A stretch of DNA of 43,759 nt from Acephala macrosclerotiorum (GCA_014904845.1 MU119574.1:1-43759), one strand, 5' to 3'. Shown: positions 1 through 13,221, counted from the first letter of the stretch. Notes: generated by a model from the sequence alone, not told the origin. Made by a program: numbers and translations.

Positions 1-69
<69 letters not shown>
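1..69. repeat. (ATT)23 microsatellite
   Basis: A perfect trinucleotide run of 23 units opens the window and stops at an ATTC. Its position exactly at the window edge suggests that the contig or scaffold was broken in a low-complexity tract, so the true array may be longer. Confidence 0.97.
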
Positions 70-70
<1 letters not shown>

Positions 71-3000
71 GATTTTATTATTAATTATTTTATAATTTAT
101 ATTTAAATTTTATTATATTTTTATTAATTTTATTATAATAATATAATATTATTTACGTTTTTATTTCGTATTTTTTTTATATTATATTTTACGATTTTAT
201 ATTACGAATAATTAAATTAAAAAAAAATTAAAAAAAACAATTTATTATAAATTTTTATAATATTATTTATTTTTTATTTATTTCGTATTATTTTTTCATT
301 GAATTTATTCGATTAATTCAATTTATATTTTACGAAAATAATTTTTTTTTTATATTCGTTTTCAATTATCGTTTTTTTAAATTAAATTAATTATTATTTA
401 AATAAAAAATTCTTTAATATATTTTTATTATTTAAAAATAATTTAATATTTATATTAATTTTTTTATTTTTTATTACAATATTATTAAAATTTATTAATA
501 ATATAATTTTTTTTTTTTTATTAATTTTATTAAACGATTTTTTTTTTAATTTTAAAAAAACGAATATATAAATTTTTTTAAAATTTAATATTATACGTTT
601 TTAAAAAATCGTAAAAATTTCAATATATAATTAATCGTTATATTATAACGTTATAAAAAATTTCTAATTATAATTATATAATTTTTTTCGTTTTTAAATT
701 CAATTTTTATTAAAATAAAAAACGTTTAATCGAATATTATTTACAAATTTATAATTAATAATATATATTTAAAATTTATAAAAAAAAAATATAAACAATA
801 TTAAAAAATTCGTATTCGAAAATTTTAAAAAATTGTTTATTATTATTTTTTTTTAAATACGTTTATATTTATAATAATTAAACTTTTTCAAAGAATCGAT
901 TTAATTTATATTATATAAAAATTTTAAATTTAATTTAATATAAAATATTGATAATATCGAAATAATAAAATTTATTTTATATAATAATTTAAAAATATTT
1001 TTATTTTTCAAAAATATTTATTTTCAATAAAATTTAAAAAAGTTTATTATTAATAAATTTCGTTTTTTATAAATATATTTTATATTATTTATTTTGTAAT
1101 AAACGAGATAATATTTTTTTTTTTTATAAAAAAATTGTTTCAATTTAAAAATTTTAAAAATAAATTTATTATTACGTTTTAATTTTTTCGTATTTTATAA
1201 TATTTTTACAAAATATTATAATATTCGATTTAATTTTATATTTATATCAAATAATTATTTTTTTTATTCGAGAAATAAATATTTTAATCGCAATTTATAA
1301 TAATAATAAAATAAAACTAAAATATATAATTATAATAAAAATATAATAAAAAATAATAAATAAATTTTATTATAAAAATAAATTAATATATTTTTAAATT
1401 AAAATAATAAAAATATATAATAAATAAATAAAAAAATTTAAATTTGTTTTTTTTTGAAATTTTTTATTAATTATTTTATATTAATAATTATATAATTAAA
1501 AAAAGTAATAATTTATTAATATTATATTTAAAAAACGAATTTTTATTTTTTATTTTAATTTTTTTAAAAATTTATTTATTTAATTAAAAATTATTATTTT
1601 AAATTATATAATAAAATATAAAAATATTAAATAATATTTATTTTTTTAAAATACGTTTTGATTTTTCGTTTAATCGATTAATAAAATTTTAATATAAAAT
1701 TATTTAAACGTAAATCGTTATTTACAATTTACGAATTTAATTTTTAATAATTAAAAAATTTTATTAATATAATATTTAAAATTTAAAATTTAAAATTTAA
1801 AAAATTATTTATAAAAATTATTAATTATTATATTATAATAATTAATAATTATTATATTATATTAATTATTAGTTTTTTAATATTATATTTTTATTTTACG
1901 TATTATTTAATATATTTTTTTTATTTTAAAATTTTTTATATTTTTTTTTATATTATAATTTTTTTATAAACTTTTTATAATATTTCGTTTAATAATTATA
2001 TTAATCGTTATATATTTTTTTTGATTATAATATAATTAAATTAAATTCTATATATAAAATATATATAATTTAAATCGAATAATTTTTAAAAATTCAAACG
2101 AATTAAATTTAAAAAAATAAATAATACAATTTATTAAAAATATCGAAATAAATAATAAATTATTAATATTATATATTTAATAATTTATTATTTAAAATAT
2201 TATAATATCAATAAAAAATCTCAAAATAAACGTTATTTTAAACGTAAAAATAATAATCGAATAATAAAATTTAAAAAAAAAAATTCAAAATTTATATTGT
2301 TTAAAAATTTTTTATTTATATTTTTTTAAAATAAACTTTTTATAAATATTTAACGTTTTAATATTATTATTAATTTTTAATAATTAAATTTTAAAAAAAA
2401 CGTAAAAAAAAAAAATTTATCGTTTTTTTAATATTTTTTTAATATTTTATATTAATTTCAAAACAATTTATAATTATTAAATTTATTAAATTCGAATATT
2501 ATTATTAATTACGTATACGATATCGTCGTATTAATTAATATAATAAAACTAAAAATAATAATTTTTTATTAATTTTAATATTTATAAATTATAATTTTAT
2601 TAAAATATTTTTTTAAATATTCGATATTTTTATATTAAAATAATAAATAATTATTAAAACTTTTTACGATAAATTAAATATTATTAAAATATAAATATAT
2701 ATTTATTATAAAAAAAAAATTTAATATATTTTTAAAATTAAAATCGAATAAAATTTACTATTAATACTATTTTTTTAATAATAAAAAAAATATATTAAAA
2801 ATAATATAATTTTTAATAAAAAATTTTAAAAATTATAATATTTATTTAATATAAAAAAACAATTTTATAATTTTAAACGTTTTCAAATTTCTATATATTA
2901 ATAATAAAATTATTAATATAAATATATCGAATTTATTATAATTTTTTTTTAAAATAATATCGTATTTTATAAAACTTTTTTTTTTTAATAAATATTAATA

Positions 3001-4544
3001 TTATTTTATTTAAATTTATTAAAATAAATATTAATTTAAAAAAAAATTATTAATAATCTAAAAATAATTTTTACGTTTATTAAAATATAATTTAAATAAT
3101 TTTAAAAATTTTAAAATATATTTATTCGAATTATTAAAATATTATTATTTTTTAAAAATATTTATTATAATTTTCTATTAATAAAAATATTTCGAATTCG
3201 TTTTTTATATTTTTTATTTTAAAAAAAAATTAATTTTTATATTAATATTAATTAATAAAAAATTAAAATTTAATAATAATTAAAATAAAATAAATATTAT
3301 TTTTTAAAAATAATATATAAATAAATAAATCTTAAAAACGAAAAATTAAAATCAATAAAAATTATAATAATATAAAATTATTTTTTTTGAATTTTTTTTT
3401 TTTTAATAATATATTTGTTTAAATTAAACAAAAAATTATTTTTATTATTATCAAAAAATATTATATTAATTAAATTAATAATTATAATATTTTTTATATT
3501 GAAATATTTTTTAAAATTAAAAAATAAACGTTTTATTAAATATTTATATTTTTAATATATAATTTATAATATAATTTAATAATAAAAAACAATAAAATAT
3601 TAATAATTTTATATAAAAATTTATTTAAATATTTTGATTATTATTTTATTACAATTATAAAAAATTATATAAAACGATAATAATAATTTTTTAAAAAATA
3701 TTATTCGTATTAATATTTTAATTATTAAAATTCGATCGTTTTTTAAAAAAAAAAGTTTACTATTTAAAAATTTAAATTCTATATTATAAAATTTAATTAA
3801 TAATTTTTTTTATTTAAAATTATATTAATTATTAATAAAAGAATTTTTAATATTATTATATATTTAATTATATTAATAAAAATATTATTATTATTAAAAA
3901 ATATTAATAATATATTATTTAAAAAAACGAATAAAACAATTTTTATATTATTACTATTTAATTATAATTTTATTTTACGATTTTTTTTAATATAATTTTT
4001 AAATTATTAATAAAAATTTAAAAATTTTAATATTAATACAAATAATAAACTCAAAAATTAAATTATATTTATTATATTATTTAATTCAATAAAAATTAAA
4101 TTTTAAAATTACATATTCAAATTAAAATTTAAAAAAAAAAATTTATTAAATTTTAAATTAATAAAATATTTATTTAATAGTTCAATTTAAATTATTCAAT
4201 TAATAAATATAATTTTCTTTTTTTTTTTATTCGTTTAAATCGCAAATTTTTTAAATTAATTTATTATTATTTTTTAATTAAATATAATTATATAATTACT
4301 ATAAAATTAATAAATATTTATAAAAAAATAAAATTATAAAATTATACAAATATCGATTTTAATTTACTAATAAAAACAAAATAAAATAAAATAAAATTAT
4401 TATAAATAAAAATATTAATAATAAAAATTAAATATTTATTTTAAAATAAAATTATTATCGTTTTAATAATTTTATCGATTAATTAATTTTTAAATAAATA
4501 ATAAATATAAATATTTAATTTATATATTTATATAAAAATTTTAT
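70..4544. other. AT-rich gene desert, RIP-like decay
   Basis: Every frame on both strands is closed by frequent TAA stops, and no frame is long enough to defend. C and G make up roughly a tenth of bases by eye and sit mostly in CpG (TCGA, ACGT, TCGT), with a minority in CAA or CTT contexts. No RNA gene, GC-rich promoter or recognisable transposon core was seen. It is most likely old repeat DNA mutated beyond recognition. Confidence 0.8.
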
Positions 4545-6990
4545 AATATATATATTTAAATATACGTTCAAAAAAAATTAACGTTTTATAAATAAATCGT
4601 AAATCAAATAAATTTTATTATATTATTTTTTTTATTTTTTTATATATATTATAATTAATTTTTATCGTTTAAATTTTTTTTCGAATTTTTAATTATTAAT
4701 TTATAATATTTTTTATTATTAAATTATTAATACGTTTTAATAATAAACACGATTAATTTATTTAAAAATATTATTATATATTTTTAAAATTATTATAAAT
4801 AAAATTTTCTCGCGAATATATTATATTTTTTAATATTTTAATAAAACTTTCAAAGAAATAAAAATTGTATTTAATATTTATATTAAATATAAACGTCGAT
4901 TAATTAATTTTAAAAATAAAAATTATTTATAAAACGTTATTTTAATCGAATAATTTTAAACGTATAATTATAATATATTTTAATTATATTATTAAATATT
5001 TATCGATTTTATTTATAATAAATAATCAATTATTAATTATTTTTCAAAGTATAAATCGAAATCGAAAAATTAATTTTATTTTAATTATTATTATATTTAA
5101 ATAATATTTAATTATTTTTTTATAAATATTTAAATAAAATTTTAATTTAAAATTTATAAATTATATAAAACTTATTATAATTATATTAATAATAATTACT
5201 ATAATAAATTCGAAATTAATAATAATAATATTTAATTATTAAATTAAAATAATAATTATTTTATTATATTTAAAATAAATAATTTTTTTAATAATAAAAA
5301 GTTTTTAATATATTAATATATTAATCGTAATAATAAAAATATTTAAATCGAGAATTTAAACGATTTAAATAATAAAAAAATAAATTGAAAATAAATTTAA
5401 AATATTTATATTAATAAATATAATATTAAATTTAAATTTTAAAAAAATATTAAAAGTTTTTTTAAATATCGTATAAAATTCAAATTATCAATATTAAACA
5501 ATATAAAAAATTTAAATAAAAATTAATATTATTTTTATAATTTAACAATTAAATATATTATTAAAACGTACGATTTATATCGTTATAATTTAATTCGATT
5601 TTTTTAAATCAATTTTAATAATATAATCGAAATCGAAAAACGTATATATTTTTATAAATATATATTTATATTACGAAAATTATTATATAATTTAAAAAAT
5701 TAAATTCGATTTTTTAAATTATTTTAATTAAAATTATTATTTATAATTTCAAAAATTAAATTTTTTATTCGTTATTTAAAATTTTAATTTATTCGTTTAA
5801 TAATATTAATTTATATAAATCGTTAAATTTTAATAAATTTATAAAATTATAAAATTAATTAATTTATAAAAAATATTTTATTATTAATAAAAAAATTTAT
5901 AATTTTTATTTAAATACTAAAAACTATCGATTATTAATTTTATTAAATTTTTTTAAAACGTTATAATTTTTTTTTAATAATTTTTATTTATTAAAAAATT
6001 AATTATATATAATAAATTATTTACAATTTCGTAAAATAATTCGAAATTTATTTATAATCGTATTATATACGATTTTTTAAATCAAATCGTTCGTTTTATA
6101 TAAATAATATATTAAATTAAAAAAAATATAAAATTTTTATAATTTAAATTTTTTTTAATTAAATTACGAAAAAATATATATTTTTTAAAAAGTTTTTAAT
6201 TTTTAAAATAATATATTAAATTTAAATTTTTAAACGATATATAAAATACTTTTTAAAATATTTTATAGTTTTTTAATACGAATAAAAAAATAAAACGTAA
6301 AAATTATAATCGATTTTAAAATTTTAAAATTTAATATTAAAAAATTTTTATATTAATAATTTTTATATTATTATTTTTATTATTCATAAAAATACTAAAA
6401 ATATATATAATAAATTTATTATTAATATTAATATAAAAACTATTAATAATATAATAAAAATAAAAATAAAAATAATTTAATTAAAAAAACAAATATTAAA
6501 ACAAAATATATCGTATATTATTTTAATTAAAATTAATAATTATAATAATTCGAATTTTAAAAAAAATATTAAAAAAATTAATTTAAAAATCGATTATTAA
6601 TTTTCGTTTTTTTTTATTATTCGCGAATTTTTTTTTATTAAAAATTATTTTATTTATCGTACTAATTTTTTTATTATTTTAATTTATATTATTATAATAT
6701 ATAAATTTTAAAATTTAATATTAAATAAAATTATTTTCGATTTTAAAAAATTTAATATAATATTAAATTTATTATATATAGTTTTTTTTCGTATACGAAA
6801 TATATATTTTAATATATTTTATTAAAATTAAAAAAATTTTCGATTTAAATAATATAAAAAAAATTTTTTTAATATTATTTATTATAAAATAAAATAATTT
6901 TAAAAGATTTAAAATCATATTTAAATTAAATAAAAAAAATTTATTTATAATTTTAATATTCGTTCGTTTTTTAAATAAGTATTTTATAAT
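4545..6990. repeat. decayed dispersed repeat, long copy (copy A)
   Basis: This stretch is collinear with 15805-16183 plus 17247-17690. Anchors in order are 4548-4600 with 15827-15870, 4870-4915 with 15896-15940, 5080-5120 with 15959-15998, 5523-5590 with 16028-16094, 5763-5850 with 16156-16183 joined to 17247-17310, 6560-6620 with about 17465-17525, and 6845-6985 with 17562-17695. The second copy is shorter because of several internal losses. Copy A keeps more CpG (for example TTATTCGTTATTT against TTATTTATTATTT). No open frame survives, so the ancestral element class is unknown. Copy A also carries the empty version of the LTR-element insertion site at 5787-5791. Confidence 0.75.
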
Positions 6991-8824
6991 TATATTAAAA
7001 ACAATTATATACATATATTATTTTTTTTTAAAATAATAATATATTTAAATTTAAAAAATAAAAAATTATATAAATTATATAATAAATTTATTTTTAATTT
7101 TAATTTAATAAAAAAAATAAAAATTTAAATAAAAATAAAATGATTTTATGAAATTTATAAAATAAAAAAAAATAAAAAAATAAATTCGAATATAAAACGA
7201 TTAATATAAATATATTTTTAAATAAATATAAATTAATATATATAATTAAAATATAAAGTTTATAAAAATTGTAAAAATTGAAAAAAAAATAATAAAAAAT
7301 TTGAATTTAAATTTTTATTTAAAAGTAAAAATTTAAAATTTTTACGATAATAAAATTTATTTAAAATAAATTTCTTTTTTAAATTGTAAATTTTAATAAA
7401 AAAAATAATAATATTAAATATTAATAATAATAAAAAAAATAAAAAAAAATAAATCGAAATTTTAAAAAATAAAATATTAATATTAATACGATTATATAAT
7501 TTATATAATAATAATTAATTTGATTTAATTAATAAATAAAATATTTCGAAAAATTGATTAAACGAGAAAAAATTTAATTTAATTCGATTAATAAATAAAA
7601 TATTTCGAAAAATTAATTAAATAAAATAAAAATTAATTTAATTTAATTAATAAATAAAATAATTTAAAAAATCGATTAAACGAAAAAAAAATATATAATA
7701 AAAATTAATGAAAAAATATAAAAAAATAAAAAATAAAAAATTAATATAATAAAATAAATATTAAATTTATTAAAAAAAAATTTATACGAAAATTAAAATT
7801 ATATTTATAATATATATTAAATATTTTAAAACAAATTTAAAAATAATTTATATATTAATAAAAATTAAAATAATAAAAATTGAAAATTATTTTTATTAAT
7901 ATAAAATTTTTTATTATTGAAATAAATTAAATAATTTATAATATATAAATTATTTAATTAAAAAGTTTTTTATAAATAAACGTTATTAGTTTTTTTTAAA
8001 AAAAAAACGAATTTTAATAATAAAATTAAAATCTCGAAAAAAAAAAAATTTAAATTTTTTTTTAAAAAATTAAATAATTTTAATAATTTTAATAATTTTA
8101 ATAATAAAATTATAAAAATTCATTATTATTTTATTTTTAATTTAATATAATATAATTAATAACATTTAAAATTATTATAAATATTTTTTATTATTTATAT
8201 TTTCGATTTAATTATTAAATTCTATTAAATTAATAATAATATATTAAATAAATTTTTAAAAAAACTATTTTTATTACGATTAAAAATAAATTTAATGTAA
8301 ATATAAATAATATATATATTAATATAAAAAAAATTTAAAAAAATTTATTTTAAATTAAAAATTAAATTTTAAATTTAATTTAAATTCAATTTAAATATAA
8401 TTTAAATTTAAATTTAAATAAAATTTATTTATAATTTAAATATTATAAATATATAATAAATATAATAATAAAAAAACAAATAAAAAAAATATAATAAAAA
8501 AAATTATTAAATTTATTTAATTATTTATTTTTTAAAAATAAATTTTTTTTTTATATTTATAAAAAATATTTAATAATATTTACTTTTTTAATTATTATTA
8601 TTTAAAAAAATAATAATTATTTTTTTTCAAATACTTATAATATTATTTTATTTTGTATTTAAAATAAATACATTAAATAAATTTTAATTATAATATTATA
8701 TTATTAATAAAAAATTTTATTATTAAACGAATAAAAAAAGTATTAATAAAAATATTTAATAAAAAAAATTTACGATTTTTTTTGAAAAAAATTAAATAAT
8801 AATAATAATATTTGCTTATAAAAT
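6991..8824. other. AT-rich desert
   Basis: No gene or RNA is supported. It holds the 59-bp tandem repeat listed separately, a short decanucleotide array (AATAATTTTA type) near 8076-8110, and a stretch of TTTAAATTT-type repeats near 8340-8420. The 80-codon minus-strand frame overlapping 6772-7014 is built almost only from AT codons and is not considered a gene. Confidence 0.75.
7516..7690. repeat. 59-bp tandem repeat, 3 copies
   Basis: The anchor AATAAATAAAATA recurs at 7531, 7590 and 7649, an exact 59-bp period. Each unit runs through TTTAATTAATAAATAAAA, then TTTCGAAAAATTGATTAAA (or a mutated form). Units differ mainly by CpG against TpG or TpA changes and small A-tract length changes. Confidence 0.85.
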
Positions 8825-8870
8825 AAAATGTTTCTCTCTTTCTTTCTTTACTCGACGCACATTTTGCTCC

Positions 8871-8895
8871 GCAGGCCTCGCGAGGGCGCTCCTGC
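8871..8895. other. nested palindrome in left part of element copy 1
   Basis: GCAGG and CCTGC form outer arms around the perfect 10-bp palindrome CCTCGCGAGG. In copy 2 the matching stretch (13611-13635) reads GCAGGCCTCGTAGAAGCGCT, where CpG and GpG changes break the inner palindrome. It may form a small stem in RNA or single-stranded DNA, but no function can be assigned. Confidence 0.6.
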
Positions 8896-9064
8896 GAAGG
8901 GCTAGAAAGTCTTCGACTTTAGTAATTTACTCTTATTTCAAGTTTCAAGTCAAAAGCTCTTAATTTGAGCGTTTTATAAGCATTTAAAGTTAGCGTAGTA
9001 TTGAGATGTAGTAGTTTGAAATTCTGCCGGGCGATAAAGCCGATAAACTGATAAGCATCTTAGT

Positions 9065-9709
9065 GCCTAAGGCAGAAACGCACTTCCTGCGGAGTCTCAT
9101 ATTACCAGGGGGACACTTCCTAGGACCCCCGTTTCTTATATTCAATTGCTACGATCGATTCAATCAATTCGAACTACTCTACTTAGTATATAATTCCAGG
9201 GAGAGACCCCCTGAGACCCCCCTTGAAAGCTGCGCAGCTGTAAAACTGGAATAGAGAGGATTCTAGTGTGTTATTGCCTTAGCGCCTTAGGCAGAAACAA
9301 ACTTCCTGCGAAGCCTCATATTACCAGGGGAACACCCCCTAGGACCCCCGTCTTATATCCAGCTGCTACGATCGATTCAATTAATTATAGAGAGTTATTT
9401 ACCAAAGGGACATCCCCTGGGACCCCCGTTCAAAGCTGCGCAGCTATAGAGCTAGATTCTAGTGTTCTATTGCCTTAAAGTTAATGCCTTAGGCAGAAAC
9501 ACACTAGCAGAGCCTCACACCAGAGAAACACCCCCTAGAACCCCCGTCTCTTATATTGACTACGATCGATTCAATTCATTTAAATTACTCTACTTAGTAT
9601 ATAATTCCAAGGGGAGACCCCCTGGGACCCCCCTTGAAAGCTACGCAGCTATAGAGCTAATAAGAGTAGGATTTTAGTGTGCCGGCATTTCAATGTCTAA
9701 GGCAGAAAC
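9065..9709. repeat. three tandem ~210-bp units plus the start of a fourth
   Basis: Unit starts are marked by GCCTTAGGCAGAAAC or a close variant at 9065, 9284, 9486 and 9695, giving periods of 219, 202 and 209 bp. Each unit contains CCAGGGG...CCCCCT..GGACCCCC twice, a CTACGATCGATTCAAT block, and AGCTGCGCAGCT (a perfect 12-bp palindrome) or a mutated form. The period is not a multiple of three, yet each unit has an open frame of 60-70 codons with a similar peptide. These frames lack consistent ATG starts and are treated as fortuitous. Copy 2 keeps the same number of units. Confidence 0.88.
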
Positions 9710-10007
9710 CCACTTAGAAGTTTTGCGGTCGCCATTTTTGCAGAGAGCGACTATATTCTATTGATTTACGCAACAACGGATTAATAGAATCGCTTGAAAC
9801 TTAGAATGTGGAGGTTCTTTGCCGGAGCGGCTGCGCATTATTCCGAAGTCACGGGTCGCGACATTTCTTAACAGACCAATCAAATCGCTGCATTTGGGCA
9901 CCTCGATTAAATTGGTGATTTTCGCCCATAGTTGAGATGACTCGTGCCACGTGAATATCGCGTGACTTAATAAAAATTGATATTAGTTCTTAAAGCGAAC
10001 GATCAAT

Positions 10008-10161
10008 AAAATAATAATAGTAATAATATATTTATTAAATATTAATATTATAATATATATTTATTAAATATAATTTTTACGTTTATTAAATATTTAAAAT
10101 ATTATTTTAAATTTTTATAATTTTATATATTTAAAAAAAAAAAAATTATAAAAATTTTAAT
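10008..10161. other. AT-rich spacer
   Basis: Return to near-pure A/T composition directly after the island. Nothing else is visible. Confidence 0.7.
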
Positions 10162-10780
10162 ATATTTCAAAATAAAAATAAAAAATATATTTTTTAATAA
10201 TTCGAAAAAAATTATAAACGTTATTATTAATAATTAAAAATCGAAAATAATTAAATATTAATTTTTTTATTCGATAAAATTTAAAAATAATCAAATACTA
10301 ATTTTTTTATTCGATAAAAATAATTATTAAATTCGATTAATTGATTTAAAAATAAAAATAAAAAATAAATTTTTAATAAATTAAAATTAATTTCAATATA
10401 AAAAAAAAAAATAATTAAATTTTATTAATATATTTTAAAATAAAAATATATTTTTTAATAATTTGAAAATAAAATAATTAAAATTTAAAAATAAACAATT
10501 AATTGTAATTAATATATTTCGAAATAAAAATAAAAATAATTTGAAAATAATTTGAAAATAAAACAATTAAAATTTAAAAATAAATAATTAATCGTAATTA
10601 ATATATTTTGAAATGAAAATAAAAATCAATTTTTTAATAATTCGAAAATAAAATAATCGAAATTTAAAATTAAATAATTAATTGCGATCAATATATTTCA
10701 AAATAAAAATAAAAATATATTTTTTAGTAATTCGAAAATAAAATATTTAAAATATCGAAAAATAAAAAATTGAAAATTCG
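10162..10780. repeat. ~88-bp AT-rich minisatellite
   Basis: The anchor ATATATTTYRAAATRAAAAT recurs at about 10428, 10513, 10601 and 10691. A more diverged form occurs at 10162-10427. Each unit continues through an ATTTTTTAATAATTYGAAAA block, then a TTAAAATTTAAAAATAAA block, then AATTAATYGYRATYAATATA. Differences between units are largely CpG against TpG or CpA, so units were mutated after the array formed, or the array grew from partly mutated units. Confidence 0.75.
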
Positions 10781-11063
10781 AAAACAATTAATTATTAATT
10801 TTTTTAATCGATAAAAATATTTTTATTTTATAATTTTTATATATTTATTTTTTATCGATTTAATATTATAATTTTTAATTATATTATATATTGAAATTTT
10901 TATAATAATAAAATAAAAAATTAATAATAATATAAAATAATATTAATAATAATTAAATATTAATTTTTAAATTTATAACGAGATTATTTTATTATAATAA
11001 ATACGAAAAAATAAAAATATATTTATTAATAATATTTAAAAATTGAAAAAAAAAAAAAAAAAA
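10781..11063. other. AT-rich desert ending in poly-A before a gap
   Basis: No gene is seen. The sequence ends in an 18-A run (11046-11063) that leads straight into unknown bases. Confidence 0.7.
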
Positions 11064-11223
11064 NNNNNNNNNNNNNNNNNNNNNNNNNNNNNNNNNNNNN
11101 NNNNNNNNNNNNNNNNNNNNNNNNNNNNNNNNNNNNNNNNNNNNNNNNNNNNNNNNNNNNNNNNNNNNNNNNNNNNNNNNNNNNNNNNNNNNNNNNNNNN
11201 NNNNNNNNNNNNNNNNNNNNNNN
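11064..11223. other. assembly gap, 160 N
   Basis: Run of 160 unknown bases directly after a poly-A tract, so probably a homopolymer assembly break. The gap size may be an estimate. Confidence 0.99.
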
Positions 11224-11995
11224 TAATTAAATAATTTATAAAAAAGTTTTTAACGTTATTAAAAAATATTTATTAAAATAAAATAATTATATAAATATTA
11301 TAATTAAAACTCGAAATAAAAATAAATAAATAAAATAATTAATTAATAAATTTATTATTATAAAATAAATAATTAAATAATAAAATAAAAAATTAAATAA
11401 ATAATTAATATAAATTATTATATATTATATCGTTATAATTAAAAAATAATTTATATAATATTATATAAAAATATAAAACATTCGAATAATAATATTTGTT
11501 TTTATTTTATACGATAAATATTTTAATAATTAAATATATAAAAAACTCGAAATTAAAATATTTAAAAAAATTTAAATATTAAAAATCGTTTTATTAACTT
11601 TTTATATTTATAATATTAATATTGTAAAATTATATAATTTTTTCGAAAAAACGTTTAATAATATTTAAAATTTTTCGAATTTTCGATTAATAATATCGAA
11701 TTAATCTATAATTATTTCGTAATTAAATCGTATTAATAATATCGAATTTCGTGAAAAAATATATTTTTATTTTAAATATTAAAAAATTTATCAATTTATC
11801 GATTTTATTATTGAATAAAATATAAAACTTTAATAATTATTTTAATTTCAAATATTTATAAAACGTTTAAATTAAAATTTTTTAATTTAAAACTTAAAAT
11901 AAAAATATATTATTAAAATCGAAAATTTTAAAATTTTTTATAAAAACGTTTTTACGAAATTTGTAAAATAAAATATATATCGAATAAAAACAAAT

Positions 11996-12045
11996 AAAAA
12001 ATCGTTCGTTAATTAATTCGTTTATAAATCGACGAACGATTTTTT
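11996..12045. repeat. perfect 14-bp inverted repeat
   Basis: The left arm AAAAAATCGTTCGT (11996-12009) and right arm ACGAACGATTTTTT (12032-12045) are exact reverse complements around a 22-nt loop. Just outside the right arm a TTTCGAAAC occurs, matching the reverse complement of the left end of the hairpin at 13517-13591. Parts of the loop can be aligned with that hairpin by C-to-T and G-to-A changes (CGCCGACTCG against TATTAATTCG, allowing one inserted base). It may therefore be a decayed solo copy of the same foldback unit. Confidence 0.7.
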
Positions 12046-13221
12046 TTTTTCGAAACGAGAAAAATATTTTTATTATTATTTTCGAAAATAAAATAAAATA
12101 TTTATAATAAATAAATATAAAATTAATAAAAAGTTTTTATTATAATTATAAAAAAAAAATATAATTATTATATTTAAATTATTATTCGAAGAATTTTAAT
12201 AAAAAGAAATTAATAATTTAATCGTAAAAAAAAAAATTAATTTATTAAATATATTAAAATACGAATTTTTGATTTGAAATTAATTAATAAAATTAAAAAT
12301 TAAATTATTAATAATTTGTACGAAAAATTAAAATTAATAATTTAAAAATATAATAATAAAAAATAAATTTTTTTTTATATAATTTTAAATTATTTAAAAA
12401 ATTAATTAATAAATTATTATTATATTAATATTTTTATTAATTTAATTTTTAAATAAAATAATTAAAATATAATTTCGTAATATTATTTAAATTTATATAC
12501 AATTAATAAATTACGTATTATAAATATTATAAAAAGAAATTATTAATATTATTAAAATATAAACGAATAATATATTTATATTAATAAAAAAAAAATTTAT
12601 TTTTAAAAAAATTAAATTTGTAATAAAATTTGAAAAAATTTTAATATTAAAAATTTTATTAATTTTTAATAAATATATATTGATTTAATATAAAAAATAA
12701 TTTAATTATAATAAAAAATAAAAATAAAAAATTTAAATTAATAAATTTATAAATTAAATATAAAAAATAATATATTTAAAATATTTATATTATTATAATT
12801 TATTAATTCGAAATAATTTTCAATTTATTTATTATTATATTAAATAAAAAATTAAAATAATAAATTAAAAATTTAAATCAACAATTTAAAAATATTATTT
12901 TAAATTTATTAATAATAAATTTTTTTATTTTTATTAATAAATCGTTTATAAATAATAAAAATTTCAATTTTTAAATTAAATATAAATTTTTTTTATAAAT
13001 GAAAATAAAAAAAATAATAAAAAATTCGATATAATAATAATAATTATAAAATAATTCGATTTTTTTAATATTTTAATAATTGTATTTATTTTACGAATAT
13101 TTAATTAAATTTAAAATAATTAAAAAAAAAATTAATAATTAATATTATAATAAAAATAATTTTTAATAAAATTTTTAAAAAAAATTTAAATATTAATTAT
13201 TTTAAAAAACGAAAAAAAAAA

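Larger units (their letters stand above)
8825..10007. mobile_element. noncoding dispersed element with internal 210-bp tandem units, copy 1 (clean)
   Basis: Base composition changes abruptly from AT desert to ordinary composition at about 8828 and back at about 10007. The same architecture recurs at 13503-14828, and the shared boundaries (start AAAATGTTTCTCT, end near CGAACGATYAAT) define a dispersed repeat. It has three parts: a unique left part (8825-9064), a tandem block (9065-9709), and a unique right part (9710-10007). No convincing long protein, LTR pair, terminal inverted repeat or target duplication was found, so its class is unresolved: a non-autonomous transposon, a solo terminal repeat of a larger element, or a SINE-like unit are all possible. 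This copy is almost free of RIP-type changes. Compared with copy 2 it lacks 62 bp near the left end, and about 100 bp in the right part are present only in copy 2. Confidence 0.75.

Noticed and set aside
1..69. Telomere at the left end
   Set aside because: The repeat is (ATT)n, not TTAGGG or a known fungal telomere unit.
6772..7014. 80-codon minus-strand open frame
   Set aside because: Inside decayed repeat copy A. The translation is only Ile, Lys, Asn, Phe, Leu and Tyr, with no family motif; copy B breaks it.
9045..9082. Hammerhead-ribozyme-like layout: CTGATAAG, a CTTAG/CTAAG stem, then GAAAC
   Set aside because: The essential G in CTGANGA is A in both element copies and no matching stems I or III were found.
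9063..9677. Three short open frames in the first island
   Set aside because: They follow the tandem units in shifting frames, lack proper starts and are destroyed in copy 2. Treated as part of a noncoding element.
11043..11234. 63-codon frame of Lys and unknown residues
   Set aside because: Created by a poly-A run and the N gap.
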